Source of the DNA: Terrimonas ginsenosidimutans
GTDB taxonomy: Bacteria; Bacteroidota; Bacteroidia; Chitinophagales; Chitinophagaceae
Reading direction: 5' to 3'
Assembly: GCF_022012415.1 (NCBI RefSeq)
Contig: NZ_JAKLTR010000009.1
Location: forward strand, 1 to 64,000
Length of the DNA: 64,000 nucleotides
A program made the translations under genes and the position numbers. Shown here in pieces: positions 51,979 to 61,244 of this stretch (positions within the stretch are counted from its first letter, which is position 1; each line of letters opens with the position of its first letter). Below the pieces are notes generated by a model that was not told where the DNA came from, ran no database searches, and saw nothing but the letters and a program-made list of their open reading frames with translations.

Positions 51979-54648
51979 ATGGATAACCAGGACAGGATAT
52001 GGCAATTATACGCCCGTAAAATGGCGCGTGAAGCTTCTGAAGCAGAATTGCAGGAATTGCATGACCTGGTTGCGAATGATCCATCAATGGATATGCAACT
52101 ACAATTGATGACGGAGTTCTGGAACAACTCTTCTCCCGTCAGAGAGTTGAAGAATGATGACGCGTTCAACCGGATCCTGGAGCAGGCCACTGAAGAGCAG
52201 AACGAGATCGCTTCAGCAAAAGCACCTGCCCGTCCATCAGTACCTGTTCATCCGCATAAACATCCGGCACCAGGCTTCAATAAAAGCATTATCCGCAATT
52301 ATGCGGTGGTAGCCTGGCGGAACCTTGTGCGCAGCAAAAGTTTCTCCGCCATCAATATAGCCGGCCTCGCACTGGGCATGGTCAGTGCTGTGGTAATATT
52401 GCTATGGAGTTTCAAGGAGCTTAGCTTTGACCAGTTCCATTCTAAAAAAGAACGGGTCTATCACATAATGAACCGGGCTAAATTTGAAGAGAATGTAGTA
52501 GTGTGGGGTGCGACGCCCAAACCACTGGCCGCTGTACTGGAACAAAACTACCCCCAGGTGGAAACGGCTGTGAGATTGAACTGGGTGGCCTTGTTCGTGT
52601 TACATGCCGGAAGCCAGCAGTACCAGGAACCCGGCTATCTGACCGACCCTGGATTTTTCAATGTCTTCGATTTCCCCTTTTTGAAAGGTGATCCCAAAAC
52701 CGCCCTGCAATCTGAATACTCCATCGTCCTCACAGAAACGATGGCAAAAAAACTTTTCGGAAATACAAATGTGCTTGGCCATACGGTAAGAATTGACAGT
52801 ACCGACTTCTTCACCGTTACCGGTGTCATGAAAGATCCGCCGATCAACTCATCACTTGACTTTAACTATGTGATACCGTGGAGTTATATGAAAAGGGTTG
52901 GGTGGGACGATAACAACTGGAAAAATAACAATGTCCGTACCGTCGTGCTGATGAAACCCGGCATTGATGAAGCCACTGCTAACAAACTATTTGCAAACGT
53001 CGTAAAGAAACAGGTGAGTGATTCTGAAAATGAATTATTCGTTCACCCGCTTACAAAATGGCACCTGCGTTCCGGTTTTCATAATGGCATCAACGATGGA
53101 GGGGAGATCATTCTCGTCCGCATGTTCTGCATTATTGCCGGATTCATTCTATTGATCGCATGCATCAATTACGTCAATATGTCGACAGCGCGCAGTCAGA
53201 AACGGGCGCGTGAAGTGGGCATCCGGAAAGTAGTGGGCGCTGGCAGAGGATCGCTGATCACACAGTTCCTTGGAGAGTCTGTACTTGTATCTTTCTTTGC
53301 AGGAGCTATCGCGCTGATCCTGCTCTACCCCGCCCTGCTTGCGTTCAATTACCTGATAGATGACCGGCTCTCTGTCCCTTTTGGCAACTATCAATTCTGG
53401 ATCGCCGCTATCCTGTTCATGATCGTTACAGGGATCCTCGCGGGTATCTATCCGGCTTTTTATCTTTCCTCTTATCAACCGGTCAAAGTATTAAAAGGAC
53501 ATTTTAAAAGGATCCGCGTATTTGTCACACCAAGAAAAATGCTGGTGACACTGCAGTTCACTTTCGCCATTGTGATGATCATCTGTACGATCGTTATTTA
53601 CAGGCAGATCAAACATACACAGGAAAGAGACAGGGGTTATCGTGGCAATAACCTCGCTTATATGTACATGAAAGGCAGGATGAAACAGAACTATCCGGCT
53701 ATCCGGGAAGAATTGCTTGCCAGCAATGCGATCACCGATATTACCAGATCGAATTGTCCCATCACCGATGTATGGTCCAATGGTGACGATTACGATTGGG
53801 ATGGGAACCCGCCCGGAGAACGGCACGTGGTAATGCGGTTCACGGCCGACCGCAACTATGTTTCAGCAATGGGACTTCAGTTATTACAGGGTCGCGATCT
53901 CGACACTGAAAAACACCCGGCAGATACATCATCGGTATTGATAAACCAGGCTGCCGCCAAAATGATGGGCATCAGCGCAAATGCGGTAGGGAAAAAGATC
54001 AGACAGGGAAAGAAGGAACTTGAAGTGGTTGGGGTTGTACAAAATTTCATTCCTGATATGCCATACCAGGCATTTATGCCGGCCGTGATCCATGGAGATA
54101 CAGATAATTTCGGAGCGATCTCTTTCCGGTTGAATGAAGAACGGGGAACAGATGAAAACCTTGCTTCGATCGCAGGCATATTCAGGAAATATAACCCGGA
54201 CTATCCATTCGAACATTTTTTTGCGGATGAAGCATACGAAGCCAAGTTCGCAACAGAAAAGGTCATTGGCACACTTGCCGCTTTCTTTGCGGGGCTGACG
54301 GTGTTCATTTCCTGTCTTGGACTGTTTGCGCTGGCTGCCTGCCTGGCAGAAAGTCGCATAAAAGAAATAGGTGTACGCAAAGTACTCGGAGCATCCGTAA
54401 CAAGAATTACGGCACTCCTATCGAAAGACTTTTTTCAGCCGATCGTGCTGGCTATTCTTATTGCATCACCGCTGGCCTGGTGGGGAATGGATCACTGGTT
54501 GAGCAATTATGCATATCGCACATCTATCAACTGGTGGGTAATTGCAACGGCTGCATTGCTGGTGATCCTCATCGCTATTGCAACCGTCAGCTATCAGACT
54601 GTCAAAGCAGCCATTGCTAACCCTGTACGAAGTCTTAAAACTGAATAG
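51979..54648 (+). CDS. FtsX/MacB-type permease with FecR/anti-sigma-like N-terminus
   Basis: An 889-residue protein. Residues ~1-75 form a soluble cytoplasmic segment (IWQLYARKMAREASEAELQELHDLVAND) like the N-terminal domain of FecR-type anti-sigma factors and their Bacteroidota relatives. A Pro/His-rich linker precedes the permease: span 1 near residues 113-133, MacB_PCD-type periplasmic domain, three spans with the REVGIRKVVGAGR signature, a second periplasmic domain, and C-terminal spans with KEIGVRKVLGAS. No ATPase gene is adjacent. The start is the ATG at 51979 (a TTG precedes it directly). An ECF sigma factor lies 650 bp downstream, which makes the FecR-like domain potentially meaningful (see finding). 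Confidence 0.85.
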   Translation: MDNQDRIWQLYARKMAREASEAELQELHDLVANDPSMDMQLQLMTEFWNNSSPVRELKNDDAFNRILEQATEEQNEIASAKAPARPSVPVHPHKHPAPGFNKSIIRNYAVVAWRNLVRSKSFSAINIAGLALGMVSAVVILLWSFKELSFDQFHSKKERVYHIMNRAKFEENVVVWGATPKPLAAVLEQNYPQVETAVRLNWVALFVLHAGSQQYQEPGYLTDPGFFNVFDFPFLKGDPKTALQSEYSIVLTETMAKKLFGNTNVLGHTVRIDSTDFFTVTGVMKDPPINSSLDFNYVIPWSYMKRVGWDDNNWKNNNVRTVVLMKPGIDEATANKLFANVVKKQVSDSENELFVHPLTKWHLRSGFHNGINDGGEIILVRMFCIIAGFILLIACINYVNMSTARSQKRAREVGIRKVVGAGRGSLITQFLGESVLVSFFAGAIALILLYPALLAFNYLIDDRLSVPFGNYQFWIAAILFMIVTGILAGIYPAFYLSSYQPVKVLKGHFKRIRVFVTPRKMLVTLQFTFAIVMIICTIVIYRQIKHTQERDRGYRGNNLAYMYMKGRMKQNYPAIREELLASNAITDITRSNCPITDVWSNGDDYDWDGNPPGERHVVMRFTADRNYVSAMGLQLLQGRDLDTEKHPADTSSVLINQAAAKMMGISANAVGKKIRQGKKELEVVGVVQNFIPDMPYQAFMPAVIHGDTDNFGAISFRLNEERGTDENLASIAGIFRKYNPDYPFEHFFADEAYEAKFATEKVIGTLAAFFAGLTVFISCLGLFALAACLAESRIKEIGVRKVLGASVTRITALLSKDFFQPIVLAILIASPLAWWGMDHWLSNYAYRTSINWWVIATAALLVILIAIATVSYQTVKAAIANPVRSLKTE

Positions 54649-54719
54649 CGTTTCATTTATCAGCACCAGACAAGATGCTGATGGAGATCCTGCTGACTAA
54701 ATGCAGCATCTGTTGAGGT

Positions 54720-55103
54720 TTATCCCGACGTTCTCTTCTTTTTTGCATTTTTTGCGCGGGCGCGCTCTTTGCGGGCAGACTCCAATCCTTCTTTATACCG
54801 TAGAATATCTTTATCGTTAATGGAATCGAATACATGACCAAAGTCGACCATTGACAAATCCAATGCTTCAAGAATAGCAGTCCAGGTACTCGACGCTGCA
54901 TTCTTTCTTCCAAGAGAAATATTTACCAGTGTCGCTTTGGGAATACCGGAAGCAGCCTCAAGACGCCCAAAACTATTGATGATGTTTTTATCCTTGATCC
55001 CCTGCTCTTTTTTATGCAACACCAGCGTTTTATTCTTCTCAACAATCAGTTTTAAAGCCAATCCCCACTTCAGTAATATGTATTGTTTTTCCTTGATCTC
55101 CAT
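54720..55103 (-). CDS. Small helix-turn-helix protein
   Basis: A 127-residue basic protein with an XRE-like HTH (INSFGRLEAASGIPKATLVNISLGRKN, about residues 45-70), preceded by a helical N-terminus and followed by a Lys/Arg-rich tail (ARKERARAKNAKKKRTSG). It is typical of uncharacterised Bacteroidota HTH regulators. The ATG at 55103 is preferred to the frame start at 55121. It lies between the permease and the ECF sigma factor genes, on the opposite strand, so it may regulate either. No palindrome is obvious beside it. Confidence 0.75.
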   Translation of the reverse strand: MEIKEKQYILLKWGLALKLIVEKNKTLVLHKKEQGIKDKNIINSFGRLEAASGIPKATLVNISLGRKNAASSTWTAILEALDLSMVDFGHVFDSINDKDILRYKEGLESARKERARAKNAKKKRTSG

Positions 55104-55303
55104 TGAACCGGAAAAGAACAAGGATTTTTAAAATTAACTGATATGCGATCAGATACCAGATGTAAAAATGATTACCTTCACACAGGGTCATCATAACATC
55201 TTACTCCGACAAAACAGAAAGTCCCCGGCAGGAATCCCCACGAACCTAACAACGAGTCTACGCCTTTCCATCCTGTCATTTATCATTTCATAAAATAATC
55301 CCC

Positions 55304-55864
55304 ATGAAACCTGTTTCCCTTCAGCAGGAGATAGAAAGATCTGCGTCAGCTTTCCGTCAGGGTATGCCTGCCGGCATGACCTATCTCTTCAATGCGTGGT
55401 ATGTACCACTATGCCAGTATATCTGCTCGCTGATCAACGATCCTGTTACAGCCGAAGAGATCGCATCAGAAGCGTTCTTAAAAACCTGGAAATACCGTTT
55501 GCAGTTTCACTCATCTGAGGATATCAGAGCGTATCTCTTCACCATTGCACGCAGAGACGCATTTAAATGGACACAACAAAAACAAAAAGCGCCAAGACTG
55601 GAAACATTGCAGGAATTGACCGCCGCAACAACGGAATTATTGCCAATGATCCACGAGGAGATCCGGACAACCATTCACAATGCGATACAAACCCTGCCAA
55701 ACAGATGCCGGCAGGTATTTGAATTGCTGTATATAGAAGATAAAAATATCGATGAGGTGGCCTCCTCCCTCCTTATTTCGCCGTATACAGTAAGAGCACA
55801 AAAAGCGAGAGGGTTAAGTTTGCTCAGACCTAAACTGCTTAGTATCCTTGAGAAAAAGAAATAA
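55304..55864 (+). CDS. ECF-family RNA polymerase sigma factor
   Basis: A 186-residue sigma-70-like factor. Region 2 is MTYLFNAWYVPLCQYICSLINDPVTAEEIASEAFLKTWKYR (continuous part limited here), with DIRAYLFTIARRDAFKW at its end; region 4 is AIQTLPNRCRQVFELLYIEDKNIDEVASSLLISPYTVRAQKARGL with the HTH VASSLLISPYTVRAQ. It has no extra domain. No FecR anti-sigma gene or SusC/SusD pair follows, unlike most Bacteroidota ECF loci; the FecR-like domain of the upstream permease is the nearest candidate partner. A following 560-bp space holds no gene. Confidence 0.93.
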   Translation: MKPVSLQQEIERSASAFRQGMPAGMTYLFNAWYVPLCQYICSLINDPVTAEEIASEAFLKTWKYRLQFHSSEDIRAYLFTIARRDAFKWTQQKQKAPRLETLQELTAATTELLPMIHEEIRTTIHNAIQTLPNRCRQVFELLYIEDKNIDEVASSLLISPYTVRAQKARGLSLLRPKLLSILEKKK

Positions 55865-56428
55865 CCGGGAAACACCCGGTTATCCACGGGGCAAACCGGC
55901 TAACAAAACACAGTTAAAAAACACCGGTTCATCCCGTTTTTTAACCTTTTCACTCAATTTTATACCCCATCGGCTCAGTAACTGTTGTGCAAACCAAAAC
56001 AGCTTCGTATCCTTGTACTGGTTTTTCATAGGATATTGGATTTTAAACGGGGCAGGATTTCTATCCAGCCCTTTTTTTATGCTCATGCACTTCAGCTGCC
56101 GGTCAGGTAAAGAATGAAAAGTCCCAAACTACAACACTCCCCAACGACGCCTAATCGTTACCCAAACTTTGGGAGGAGTCGAGGAATTTACTGTCTCATA
56201 CTGTAGCCCACGATTGAAATTCAATGTCGTCTAGTTAGCGGCCCCGAAGGAACGCGGCGGAGATACGCGGAGATACGCGGAGAGCGCGGCGAAAATACAA
56301 GATGCTCTATGGCTGTTTTCGCTGCGTCCGCCGCGTATCGCTCCGCCGCGTTACTTATACACCAGGCATCTTTAAGTTGACGCGTATTGAGGTCTGGCAT
56401 TTTCGCATTGACAGGTATGCAAAAAAAA
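55865..56428. other. Intergenic region with a degenerate hairpin repeat
   Basis: About 560 bp between convergent genes. It includes the degenerate palindromic element (56230-56362) listed separately; the rest shows no gene. A frame at 55848-56117 has no family match. Confidence 0.6.
56230..56362. repeat. Degenerate third copy of the palindromic element
   Basis: GGAACGCGGCGGAGATACGCGG on the left with two extra GATACGCG units, the internal GCGGCGAAAATACA and CTATGGCTGTTTTCGCTGCG, and CCGCCGCGTATCGCTCCGCC on the right: the same core as copies A and B but with many changes and no terminal modules. Confidence 0.7.
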
Positions 56429-56448
56429 GGGTCGCCTTAAGGCGACCC
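56429..56448 (-). terminator. Terminator of the FG-GAP gene
   Basis: 8-bp stem GGGTCGCC/GGCGACCC with TTAA loop, followed on the minus strand by eight T (56421-56428); 25 bp after the stop codon. Confidence 0.92.
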
Positions 56449-56472
56449 CGTTTTAACCCTGGAACTCACTCA

Positions 56473-59400
56473 TCATTGCTCATTGAAGATCAACCGAACC
56501 GTACTGAGTTTGTTGTTATTCTCATCGTGCAGGGTGACCATATACACGCCAGGCACAATGTTCCGGTTTCGGTTCATCACTTCCGTTTGCTGATGCTCCC
56601 GGAGATTTATTTTTCTTGTTTCAAACAAAATACCAGCTGTATTGAACAAACGTAAAGTATACTCTCCTTTTTCGAAACCTGTCAACCTGATACTTACCTG
56701 TTGCTGAGCAGGGTTTGGAGCTATTGTTACAAGACCCATACTCTTCTGATCGAACTTCACCACAACTGTGTTGGAATAAACATATTTACCATCGTCATCC
56801 ATTACTTTCAACCGGTAATAGTTGTTTCCAAAAACCGGCTTCTCGTCGGGGAACAGGTAATTGTTGCGTTGCTGATCTTTTGCCGTTACCTCCGCAATCT
56901 TTGTGAATGTAACACCATCAAAGCTGCGTTCCACTTCATAATGGCTGAGGCGTTGTTCATCGACGGTCAACCAGTCGAGCAATACTCTCGCACCCTCTTT
57001 TTTCCCGTTGAAGCTGACCATTGTTGCAGGCAGCACAATACCGCAGAGATTGCCGTTGAATGAGTATGCTTTACCGAGGCCGTTTGCATCCGCCGCAAAA
57101 CCCAACAGCGTACCAACGGTATTGCCGAGGTTGAGCAATCCAACACCAAAGTCAAGGGAGTTGGCTGGTCCGCCGACTATAGCCCGTGTTGCCTGTGCCG
57201 GCGCGACCCCTGTACCCCAGGTTTTCGCACCTGCCACGCTAAAGCCCAATAATGCTGTTTCATTGATACCTAACAACGGAGACACGGTTGTAGTCAAAGT
57301 CCAGTGCACCGGGGTTTGCTGGTAGGTTCCGTCGGGCCGGCCAAGCAATATATATGCGGCACCACCGGTCACATTCGCACCTATAAGCGGTACATTGGTT
57401 GTAAGAGGCTCTCCGACGATAATGTCAGGATATGTATCACAATTGATATCTCTCATATTATCCATGCTGGCGCCGAACATGAGGGAAAGGTTTAACGGTT
57501 GTCCTGTCAGAAGGCTCAGAACGGATGACTGACGTGGAGAAGTCAATGTTTGCAACGGCCCCACCGGGTTTGTGATCGGACCTGTTTGTTTTGCAAATAC
57601 ACTCACTGTTCCGGCTTTAAGCTGCAATGCTCCTACAACATTGCTCAGTACGCTCGACGATGGAGCGCCAACGAGGATATTGCCTGTACGTGCATTAGCA
57701 TTATCTCTCACACCTCTCAGGGAGTAACCAAAGAGATTGGCTGCGCTGCCCAAAAGCCCCGTTGTGCTTGCCTGGAGACGGGCGGCAGGACCGGTATTAA
57801 CGCCTGCTGCATTTCCCGTACCTGCAAATACATAGGCAGATCCGCCAAGCACCTGGCCAGACAGGATATTTGCCACATCAGTACTCAGTCCGCCGATTCC
57901 TCCCGTGAGAACGGCCAGGCTCACACCTGCAGGCGCGCCCACCACTACGTCAGGGATCGCATCACTCGTATACGCTCCTGCTCCTTCAACGCTATAGCCA
58001 AACAGCAGGCCTGACACCTGTCCGTCCAACACGGTACCTAAAAGCAATGCAGTAGCGTCCCAGACCGTTTGACCAAGAAGCGGAACGATGATGGATTGTA
58101 ATGCGCCACTCAGACCGAGCAGACTACCAGTCGGAGGATTGAGCGAAACCCGTGTTGTGAAAGTATTAGTCGGATTACTGAGGTAAACAAAAGCGCCACC
58201 GGTCTTAACATTCGCCAAACCGGACAGTCTCGCAAAAGTAGGCGCTCCCGCAACGATCTCTCCTTTTCCGTCCCCGTTCATATCACCCGTAACGCCTACA
58301 GAAAAACCAAGCAGCGCGTTGACCGTAATAGAGGTGTTTGACAATTCTCCTGTGCTAAGCGTGATGTCCACAGAAGTAGTGGGATGAGGTCCGGAAATAT
58401 TTGTTGCATTATATACATGCACCCTTCCGACACGACCTGTAATGGCTCCAAAGATCGGGAATGTAAGACTTACACTTTCCAATGGAGCTCCGACTATGAT
58501 GTCAGGTAGTCCATCCCCGGTCACATCACCTGCAGCCACGCTAAAGCCGAAAAGACCAGAAGCGAGAAGTGCTGCAGTTGGTTGTAAAGTATGTGCAGGC
58601 GTGGTAGCGAGACCGGTTGCCGATCCGAGGTAGATAAATACAGCACCAACACTGAGAATAGAGCCGGAACCGCTTAATACATCGGCCATACCGGGCGCAC
58701 CAACAGCCACATCCTCAAACCCGTCATTATTGATATCACCAAGTCCTGTTACATTGTATCCATACAATGTATTTACCTGCAATGCAAGCGTATTCAAGAC
58801 TCCGGGAAGAAGGCCGTTGGCGGAAGTTGACCAATCAGTTGTTTTATTCAAAGGATCGATCGTAACAGGATAAACAGCGTTCTCATCATTCACTATGATC
58901 GAAAACGCTTTTCCTTTTTCATCAAGCTCCATGTGTGCATCCAGTACCTGATGATTCGCATCCCAGACTTTCAATTCTTCATATATAAGCCGGGTAGCTC
59001 CTGTTGCTTTATCCGCGAAAACAAGGCTTTGCTGATTGACCAGCTTTGCTGTTAATTGGGATTGAAGGGACAGTCGAAGGCGGAGATGCCCCTTCCCTCC
59101 CGGATTTTCATAGATAATAAAATTCTGACGCAAGCCCTTTTCATTATTCCGGTATTCTACATCGGCAAACCGGAAATGCTGAACAAGACCCTCGCTGCCA
59201 TTTTCAGTTGATACAGGTTCTTTAAACCGGAATGCTGCCTTATCGCGTCCTACAGATTGCAGACTGAACTTTACTTCCCAGTTGGGTTCAGTATTGTCAG
59301 CGCGCATCGGATAAGCAGTATAGCCGTCAGGCTGGATAAGATATCCCGCCTTGTAACCAGGACTTATTGCCCTGAAAGATGTAAGACCGGCAGGCCGGAA

Positions 59401-59589
59401 ATCATACTCGAAATCCCTGATCCACGCAGATGCGTTGGTGAACCAGTCATCCGTTGCGGTGGCCGGAGCGTTACGTGATGATGAAGGTGTTGATAAAGAA
59501 ACTAATCCGGAACGATCAGTTTGAGCGAAAAGAACAGAGGTGAAAAGTGAACTTGCAATGATGAAAGTAAGATAGAATTTTGCTTTCAT
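56473..59589 (-). CDS. Secreted FG-GAP propeller protein with T9SS sorting domain
   Basis: A 1038-residue exported protein. Signal peptide 1-23 (LTFIIASSLFTSVLFAQ; ATG at 59589 chosen over the longer frame). An N-terminal beta-domain of ~250 residues is followed by seven FG-GAP repeats: YNVTGLGDINNDGFEDVAVGAP, FSVAAGDVTGDGLPDIIVGAP, FSVGVTGDMNGDGKGEIVAG, then four weaker ones ending VVVGAP, ILVGAP, IIVGEP, AIVGGP. Three have intact D-x-N-x-D-G-x-x-D or similar calcium loops. Seven repeats fit a seven-bladed integrin-alpha-like beta-propeller. A fibronectin-like region (VSFNGKKEGARVLLDWLTVD) and a type A T9SS signal (APNPAQQQVSIRL ... PGVYMVTL) end the protein, so it should be secreted or surface-bound. 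Probably an adhesin; ligand unknown. Confidence 0.9.
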   Translation of the reverse strand: MKAKFYLTFIIASSLFTSVLFAQTDRSGLVSLSTPSSSRNAPATATDDWFTNASAWIRDFEYDFRPAGLTSFRAISPGYKAGYLIQPDGYTAYPMRADNTEPNWEVKFSLQSVGRDKAAFRFKEPVSTENGSEGLVQHFRFADVEYRNNEKGLRQNFIIYENPGGKGHLRLRLSLQSQLTAKLVNQQSLVFADKATGATRLIYEELKVWDANHQVLDAHMELDEKGKAFSIIVNDENAVYPVTIDPLNKTTDWSTSANGLLPGVLNTLALQVNTLYGYNVTGLGDINNDGFEDVAVGAPGMADVLSGSGSILSVGAVFIYLGSATGLATTPAHTLQPTAALLASGLFGFSVAAGDVTGDGLPDIIVGAPLESVSLTFPIFGAITGRVGRVHVYNATNISGPHPTTSVDITLSTGELSNTSITVNALLGFSVGVTGDMNGDGKGEIVAGAPTFARLSGLANVKTGGAFVYLSNPTNTFTTRVSLNPPTGSLLGLSGALQSIIVPLLGQTVWDATALLLGTVLDGQVSGLLFGYSVEGAGAYTSDAIPDVVVGAPAGVSLAVLTGGIGGLSTDVANILSGQVLGGSAYVFAGTGNAAGVNTGPAARLQASTTGLLGSAANLFGYSLRGVRDNANARTGNILVGAPSSSVLSNVVGALQLKAGTVSVFAKQTGPITNPVGPLQTLTSPRQSSVLSLLTGQPLNLSLMFGASMDNMRDINCDTYPDIIVGEPLTTNVPLIGANVTGGAAYILLGRPDGTYQQTPVHWTLTTTVSPLLGINETALLGFSVAGAKTWGTGVAPAQATRAIVGGPANSLDFGVGLLNLGNTVGTLLGFAADANGLGKAYSFNGNLCGIVLPATMVSFNGKKEGARVLLDWLTVDEQRLSHYEVERSFDGVTFTKIAEVTAKDQQRNNYLFPDEKPVFGNNYYRLKVMDDDGKYVYSNTVVVKFDQKSMGLVTIAPNPAQQQVSIRLTGFEKGEYTLRLFNTAGILFETRKINLREHQQTEVMNRNRNIVPGVYMVTLHDENNNKLSTVRLIFNEQ

Positions 59590-59910
59590 AAACCAGGATT
59601 TAAGGTTAAAACATTTGGCCTTCCTGGAATGGAAGATGAAGCTAAGAATCTGAATGGTGAGTGACTCCATTGGTCAGCATTCCATAGCATTCACTAATCA
59701 AAGTATTGGATAATAAGTCAGCGTTGGCTTTCCGGGGGATAGGAATTTCATCAAGGCCTGATGATAATAGTTGGTTAGAAGTAGTTAACGTTGAATAAAA
59801 TTATTCTCATATTCTTTTTCATTGTACCTCCATGCGTTCAATAAATGCCCGGATGCGTTCATTTATTTGTTAGTGTTTTATCGTAAGATGAAACACTTAA
59901 AGATTGGCAC
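59590..59910. other. Intergenic region, nothing recognised
   Basis: 320 bp between the divergent FG-GAP and AraC-type genes. A/T-rich, no repeat array or exact TAnnTTTG box found on either strand. Confidence 0.5.
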
Positions 59911-60984
59911 ATGTCGCTGCTTTATTTTATTTGGTATGTCTGTTGCTCCTTTTTATTCAAACCTTTTTCTGTGCATAAATTACTTACCGCCTTTCAAAAG
60001 TTGCGTGGTAGTACTACACAACCTGATGCGGCCAACTTCTTCACAGAACTTGCACGCATCTTCAATGCTGAACCAAACAACAACACCATCAGCTTGCCAT
60101 TAGCCGAGGGATCCGGAAGCATTAAGCTAACAGATACCAATAATGGATTACAGGTGATGACTTGGGACATCCAGGTAATGGGTGTTCGCCAATTCAAGAA
60201 AATCCCTGTAAGACCGGCTAACGGAAAGTTCTTCACGGTGATCGCCTCTCTAACCCCTAAACACTTTCAGATCAGAAAGCGGGAAGGCACGTTGCTCCCA
60301 GACATTGTATTCATGTCTGCTGACTATCCGCTTATCTACACCTTATTGCCAGGACACAAGATCAAAGCCCTGATCATTAATATATCCGCAGAATGGATAT
60401 TCCGGGAATTCAGGGATGCAGATCCTGACATTTTATTCCAGGCACATGACCTGTTCTATGAAAAAAAACCTCTACTGTACACAGAGGAAGCGTCCTTTAC
60501 TCTTCATCACAACCTCGAAGACATGCAGGAGTTAATGAGTAAAGGAAGAACAGATCCATTCTATGCAAGAACCAAGACATTATCTATCCTGCACGACATC
60601 TTCCGCCGATTGCAGACAATGCCTTCCAGCGAAAAGAAAGACAGCAATGAACAATTGCAAATGAAAATGCTGGCAGTTGAAAAGATCCTTGATGAATACC
60701 TCGACAAAAACCTTCCTTCCATTAAGGCTATTGCCAAACAGGTAGCGTTAAGTGAGTCTACATTGAAACGCAATTTCAAAAAAGTGTATGGGATCAGTAT
60801 CTATGAATTCTATCTCAAGAAAAAAATGCAGCTCGCAAGGCATCTGCTGGACCAACAACCCATCAGTGTGAAAGAAGTTGCTTACATGCTGGGATATGAA
60901 AAGACCAGCAACTTTATAACGATGTTCAAAAAGTTCTATGATTTTTCCCCCGGTGCTTTACGCAAAAAGCTATCGATGGAATAA
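59911..60984 (+). CDS. AraC-family transcriptional regulator
   Basis: A 357-residue regulator with a C-terminal AraC DNA-binding domain at about 260-357: LPSIKAIAKQVALSESTLKRNFKKVYG (first HTH), ISVKEVAYMLGYEKTSNFITMFKKFYDFSPG (second HTH). The N-terminal 250 residues do not resemble the usual cupin ligand domain; the part at 60-190 is probably a beta-sandwich, and the first 55 residues (MSLLYFIWYVCCSFLF...) may be a mis-set start rather than a real membrane segment. A later alternative start (a TTG near residue 31) is possible. Ligand and targets are unknown. It is closed by a strong terminator. Confidence 0.88.
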   Translation: MSLLYFIWYVCCSFLFKPFSVHKLLTAFQKLRGSTTQPDAANFFTELARIFNAEPNNNTISLPLAEGSGSIKLTDTNNGLQVMTWDIQVMGVRQFKKIPVRPANGKFFTVIASLTPKHFQIRKREGTLLPDIVFMSADYPLIYTLLPGHKIKALIINISAEWIFREFRDADPDILFQAHDLFYEKKPLLYTEEASFTLHHNLEDMQELMSKGRTDPFYARTKTLSILHDIFRRLQTMPSSEKKDSNEQLQMKMLAVEKILDEYLDKNLPSIKAIAKQVALSESTLKRNFKKVYGISIYEFYLKKKMQLARHLLDQQPISVKEVAYMLGYEKTSNFITMFKKFYDFSPGALRKKLSME

Positions 60985-61016
60985 GAATTTGGTGCGTAAT
61001 AGTTAATGTTTCAGTT

Positions 61017-61048
61017 AGCCCATGATCTTTATCATGGGCTATTTTTTG
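61017..61048 (+). terminator. Terminator of the AraC-type gene
   Basis: Perfect 10-bp stem AGCCCATGAT/ATCATGGGCT, 4-nt loop CTTT, then a T run; 32 bp past the stop codon. Confidence 0.92.
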
Positions 61049-61244
61049 TCTATACCACAAACCGTGTACGGGTTACTGTGTAGTAGCGCTGGCAAATGTC
61101 ACTACCCAAATCGGTGTAGTACACGTACTATTACTGTAGAGGCTTTTCCCGCATAAAAAAAAGTGAGGTAAAATATCGCCGCAGATATAAGCAATAAATT
61201 ATTTATTATCTGGCAAATACATATCAATTAGAAACTATGTATAA

